From: Rhodoferax sp.
Lineage (GTDB): Bacteria > Pseudomonadota > Gammaproteobacteria > Burkholderiales > Burkholderiaceae_C
Assembly (NCBI GenBank): GCA_031291295.1
Contig: JARLJI010000116.1
Location: 186,001-250,000, forward strand
Length of the DNA stretch: 64,000 nucleotides
Reading direction: 5' to 3'
The first letter of the stretch is position 1. Each line of letters opens with the position of its first letter. Below, in pieces: positions 61,411 to 64,000 of this stretch. A model generated the notes under the pieces. The model was given only the letters and a program-made list of their open reading frames with translations, ran no database searches and was not told where the DNA came from. A program made the position numbers and the translations under genes.

Positions 61411-62427
61411 ATGAATCGACCCATGAATCGCCAGGTGCTGCTGACCAGCCGCCCTGAGGGCATCCCGCAGGCCTATCATTTCCGGATCGTTGAAACCCCG
61501 GTGCCGGTGCCCGGTCCAGGCCAGGTGCTGGTGCGCAATATATGGCTGTCGGTCGAGCCGGCCATGCGCGGCTGGGTCAATGCGGTGGCCAACTACGCCG
61601 AGCCGGTGGCCATCGGCGCGGTGATGCGCTCGTTTGCCGCTGGCCGGGTCGTCGTGTCCAACGACCCGGCGTGGCCGGTGGGAACGCCGGTCACGGGCCT
61701 GTTCGGCTGGCAGGACTATGTCGTGGTCGATGGCGGGGCCATCCAGCGCCGTGTCGACGAGACCGACCTGCCGCTGTCCACCGCGCTCGGCGTGCTGGGC
61801 ATCAACGGTGTCACCGCCCACTACGGCCTGTTGCAGCTGGGTCAGCCGAAGGCCGGCGAGACCGTGGTGGTCTCTACCGCCGCCGGTGCCGTGGGCTCGT
61901 GCGTGGGGCAGATCGCCCGCTTGCACGGTTGCCGCACGGTGGGCATCACCGGCGGCGCGGCCAAGCGCCAGCTCTGTCTGGAACGCTTCGGGTTTGACGC
62001 GGCGGTGGATTACAAGGCCCCTGATTTTACGCAGCGGTTGGCCGAGGCCTGTGCGGGTGGCGTCGACGTCTACTACGACAACACGGCCGGAGCCATCAGC
62101 GACGCCGTGATGACGCATCTGAACGTCGGCGCGCGCGTCGTGATCTGCGGCACCGCGTCGGTCGCCACCTGGGATCCGCCGCCGCAGGGTCCGCGCGTCG
62201 AGCGTCATCTGCTCGTCAAGCGTGCGCGCATGCAGGGTTTTGTGATCTTCGATGTGCCGGAGTACCACGCTACGGCGCGCGCCGACTTGGCGCAGTGGTT
62301 GCGCGACGGCAAGCTGCAGTACGTGGAAGAGGTGCTCGACGGCATCGAACACGCGCCCGACGCTATTGCCGGGCTGTACCGGGGCGACAACCTTGGCAAG
62401 CGGCTGATCCGCCTTGCGCGCGATTAG
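61411..62427 (+). CDS. NADP-dependent MDR oxidoreductase (CurA/PTGR-like)
   Basis: This 338-aa protein has the leukotriene B4 dehydrogenase/curcumin reductase signature: LSVEPAMRGWVN, VLGINGVTAHYGLLQLGQPKAGETVVVSTAAGAVGSCVGQIA (nucleotide-binding GAVGS) and VYYDNTAGAISDAVM. It reduces alpha,beta-unsaturated ketones or thioesters with NADPH. No zinc ligands are visible, as usual in this subgroup. It is divergent from the acyl-CoA operon and may share its regulation. Confidence 0.88.
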   Translation: MNRPMNRQVLLTSRPEGIPQAYHFRIVETPVPVPGPGQVLVRNIWLSVEPAMRGWVNAVANYAEPVAIGAVMRSFAAGRVVVSNDPAWPVGTPVTGLFGWQDYVVVDGGAIQRRVDETDLPLSTALGVLGINGVTAHYGLLQLGQPKAGETVVVSTAAGAVGSCVGQIARLHGCRTVGITGGAAKRQLCLERFGFDAAVDYKAPDFTQRLAEACAGGVDVYYDNTAGAISDAVMTHLNVGARVVICGTASVATWDPPPQGPRVERHLLVKRARMQGFVIFDVPEYHATARADLAQWLRDGKLQYVEEVLDGIEHAPDAIAGLYRGDNLGKRLIRLARD

Positions 62428-62433
62428 GGCCTG

Positions 62434-62563
62434 CTAACACATTCGCCATCCATCGGCGATCGGCGCAAAGCTGATAAATCCTAGGAACATCACATCGAGC
62501 TTCTCGAATCTTGAGAGGATCCGGCGCTAGCCCTTGAGCCGCCGGAACAGTCTTTCGACTTCG
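62434..62563 (-). pseudogene. IS5-family transposase, C-terminal remnant
   Basis: The minus strand encodes REVERLFRRLKG, an in-frame stop, then RRILSRFEKLDVMFLGFISFAPIADGWRMC and stop. This is the conserved end of IS5-group transposases (normally RLKGFRRIFSRFEKLDVMFL). The rest of the element is absent. It is fused directly to a broken TRAP transporter gene. Confidence 0.7.
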
Positions 62564-62809
62564 CGGGGGCGATGAAGGCGAGATTGACCAGGCCGTCGCG
62601 AACGACGTCGAACTGGCCGGCCAAGGTGCCGATCACCTTGGGGCGATCTCAATCTTGCCGCGACCCTCGGCGGTTTTTTCGACCTCGACCATCCAGACAT
62701 CGAGGATCTGCGCGCGCACCGGATAGCCAGCTTGCAGCCAGTTTGAATAACGCAGCACGGTCTGCGCAGCAACGGGCGGGGCGGTCAGCCGGGTCAATAG
62801 TTTTCGCAT
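62564..62809 (-). pseudogene. TRAP transporter substrate-binding protein (DctP), frameshifted fragment
   Basis: From the ATG at 62809 the frame reads MRKLLTRLTAPPVAAQTVLR, NWLQAGYPVRAQILDVWM and EKTAEGRGKIEIAP, a typical DctP N-terminus. Near 62640 a missing base forces a shift; the continuation VIGTLAGQFDVVRDGLVNLAFIAP is in the next frame and then runs into the transposase remnant. Only about 80 codons remain. Confidence 0.75.
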
Positions 62810-62842
62810 TGTGGGGCTCCCGTGAGTGGTTGGCTGAAGGGC

Positions 62843-63100
62843 TCAGATCTTGCGGCTGTGGTTGATCCAGTACGGATCGCGCAGCACGTTCTTGCGTACC
62901 TTGCCCACCGGCGTGACAGGCAGGGCCTCGGTCCGGAATTCGACACTGCGCGGGCATTTGTAGCTTCCGATCTGCGTGCGGCAGTGAGCGATCAGTTCCT
63001 CGGCAGTCACCGTGGCGTCGTCCTTGAGTACGACGACGGTATGCACACTCTCACCCCATTGATCGCTCGGGATCCCGATCACGGCAACCGAGTAGCCCAG
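62843..63100 (-). pseudogene. Acyl-CoA synthetase, C-terminal remnant
   Basis: The minus strand encodes SVAVIGIPSDQWGESVHTVVVLKD, SYKCPRSVEFRTEALPVTPVGKVRKNVLR, the C-terminal domain of AMP-forming synthetases with its catalytic lysine. A stop codon precedes the visible part at 63101-63103, so the adenylation domain is gone. It lies next to the TRAP fragment. Confidence 0.8.
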
Positions 63101-63151
63101 CTACTGCCATAAGGGTGGGGTCAAGCCAACATGAAAACCCGGGGTCAAGAT

Positions 63152-63322
63152 TCAGTGGAAATCAACAGTGAGCCGTCCGTCGAACGGATTCCCGGCGCCA
63201 ATGCGAGGACAGTCCCAGGCGTCGGCCATGTGCCGATGTACGACGATCCGGGGCGGGTCACTGCCAACATTCTTGGCGTGACGGGCCCGGTCGATGCCGC
63301 CGCTCAAGGGGTCTTCACATGA
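63152..63322 (+). pseudogene. Alpha/beta-hydrolase, C-terminal remnant
   Basis: The plus-strand frame contains ERIPGANARTVPGVGHVPMYDDPGRVTANIL, which resembles the last catalytic-His segment (GHVPMYDDP) of alpha/beta-hydrolases. No nucleophile-elbow part precedes it, so it is a fragment. Its stop overlaps the next small ORF. Confidence 0.6.
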
Positions 63323-63486
63323 TGAAGGCTGTGCGTTCGACGCTGCACTCTCGCAAGCGCAACGCGAAGGACGTGATGACCCGCCAGAAGGCGGTGATTA
63401 TGCGGCTGCCGATGGAGGCGGTCACGAAGCTGATGGCCGGCTTCACGGCCGCGCAGGACGAAGTGCTTGCACCAAGCCAACCATAG
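63319..63486 (+). CDS. Hypothetical small protein (55 aa)
   Basis: The frame starts ATGATG and encodes a basic, helical protein (KAVRSTLHSRKRNAKDVMTRQKAV, then MEAVTKLMAGFTAAQ). It overlaps the hydrolase remnant stop by four bases. I do not recognise it; it may be an N-terminal remnant of a larger protein. Confidence 0.35.
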   Translation: MMKAVRSTLHSRKRNAKDVMTRQKAVIMRLPMEAVTKLMAGFTAAQDEVLAPSQP

Positions 63487-63563
63487 AGAAACAAATGAAT
63501 TACCTCGAATACGGCAGTCCGAGGAGCCGCCCGCAACATCTCAAGTTCAACAAGGAGAAGCAA

Positions 63564-64000
63564 ATGACCACAGAAACCATCATGCCGGGCGCCGAGCCCT
63601 CTTTCTTCCCCGGTAATGACATCGGCGTGCTTGCGTGCCACGGCGTTACCGGCACAACCCAGAGCATGCGCTATCTGGGCCAGCATCTGCATGGCGCCGG
63701 CTACACAGTGATCGGGCCGCAGCTGAACGGCCATGGCATATCGCTTCAGGCGATGGCCAAGACCACCGCCAGCGACTGGATCGCGTCGGTGGACGAGGTG
63801 CTGACCGAACTGCGCAAGACGTGCTCGCAGATCTACATGTCCGACCTGTCGATGGGGGGCACCTTGACGCTCTAAGGCGCAGCCAAGCACGCTGATGTGA
63901 TCAAAGACGCGATTTCGATCAACGCCCCCGTGCAGATTGGCTCGCCCGATCTGGCCGGGCTGGCCCTCGATCCCGCCGCACCGGAGATGATTCCCGGTGT
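63564..64000 (+). pseudogene. Carboxylesterase/monoacylglycerol-lipase-like alpha/beta hydrolase with in-frame stop
   Basis: The frame begins MTTETIMPGAEPSFFPGNDIGV with AAGGAG upstream and has CHGVTGTTQSMRYLGQHLHGAGY and DLSMGG, the nucleophile elbow (normally GLSMGG). A TAA at 63873-63875 interrupts it directly after GTLTL. The same frame then continues GAAKHADVIKDAISINAPVQIGSPD to the window edge. A single substitution could have created the stop. Confidence 0.7.

Overview
The window is chromosomal DNA from a GC-rich betaproteobacterium, most probably Burkholderiales/Comamonadaceae (Polaromonas, Rhodoferax or Variovorax-like). The grounds are the gene set (a prkA-yeaH-spoVR operon, a gcl-hyi-glxR-ttuD glyoxylate operon, an isc operon led by iscR, an intracellular PHA depolymerase, a propionyl-CoA/methylmalonyl-CoA operon) and short interspersed repeats that I recall from that family. 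Assignments rest on translated protein motifs and gene context; no database search was run.

Regions 1-24771: an HCCA-isomerase-like protein (cut by the window edge), a glutathione S-transferase and a lipoprotein M14 peptidase on the minus strand; dusA; then prkA-yeaH-spoVR. A GntR repressor faces a propionate operon (methylmalonyl-CoA mutase, meaB, pccB, pccA, a VOC/epimerase-like gene). Together these carboxylate propionyl-CoA and isomerise methylmalonyl-CoA to succinyl-CoA. Next come a three-gene 2-oxoacid:ferredoxin oxidoreductase set (flavin/FeS subunit, fused gamma-alpha, beta) and a convergent RnfB-like ferredoxin, then phaZ.

Regions 25086-42315: the glyoxylate/glycerate operon with a divergent LysR gene, a ygiD-like dioxygenase, aspartate aminotransferase, uvrB, the complete iscRSUA-hscBA-fdx operon under two tandem IscR boxes, dnaQ and tRNA-Val(CAC).

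Region 42316 to about 51840 is an accessory island joined to the 3' end of tRNA-Val. It holds a tyrosine integrase, a 740-bp stretch without genes that ends in two tandem hairpins, and a tightly packed seven-gene cassette: a Lon-like AAA ATPase without protease domain, a Cys-rich protein, a HAD domain of the Swiss-Army-Knife RNA-repair type, three metallophosphoesterases and a truncated BPSL0761-like gene. It ends in an IS30-family element nested inside a decayed IS3-family element. The cassette is the best candidate for an undescribed system, possibly nucleic-acid end repair or defence.

Regions 51849-64000: an MBL-fold hydrolase; a minus-strand acyl-CoA catabolic operon (maoC, citE-like lyase, two acyl-CoA dehydrogenases, an SDR resembling dienoyl-CoA reductases, an acyl-CoA synthetase, etfB, etfA) with a divergent MDR reductase; then a decayed tail of gene fragments (IS5-type transposase end, frameshifted TRAP-binding protein, acyl-CoA synthetase end, hydrolase fragments).

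A cross-cutting observation is two short repeat families (called type 1 and type 2 here). They occur between genes and also inside, or at the end of, conserved genes (mutase, meaB, pccA, hscA, the RnfB-like gene) without breaking the reading frame.
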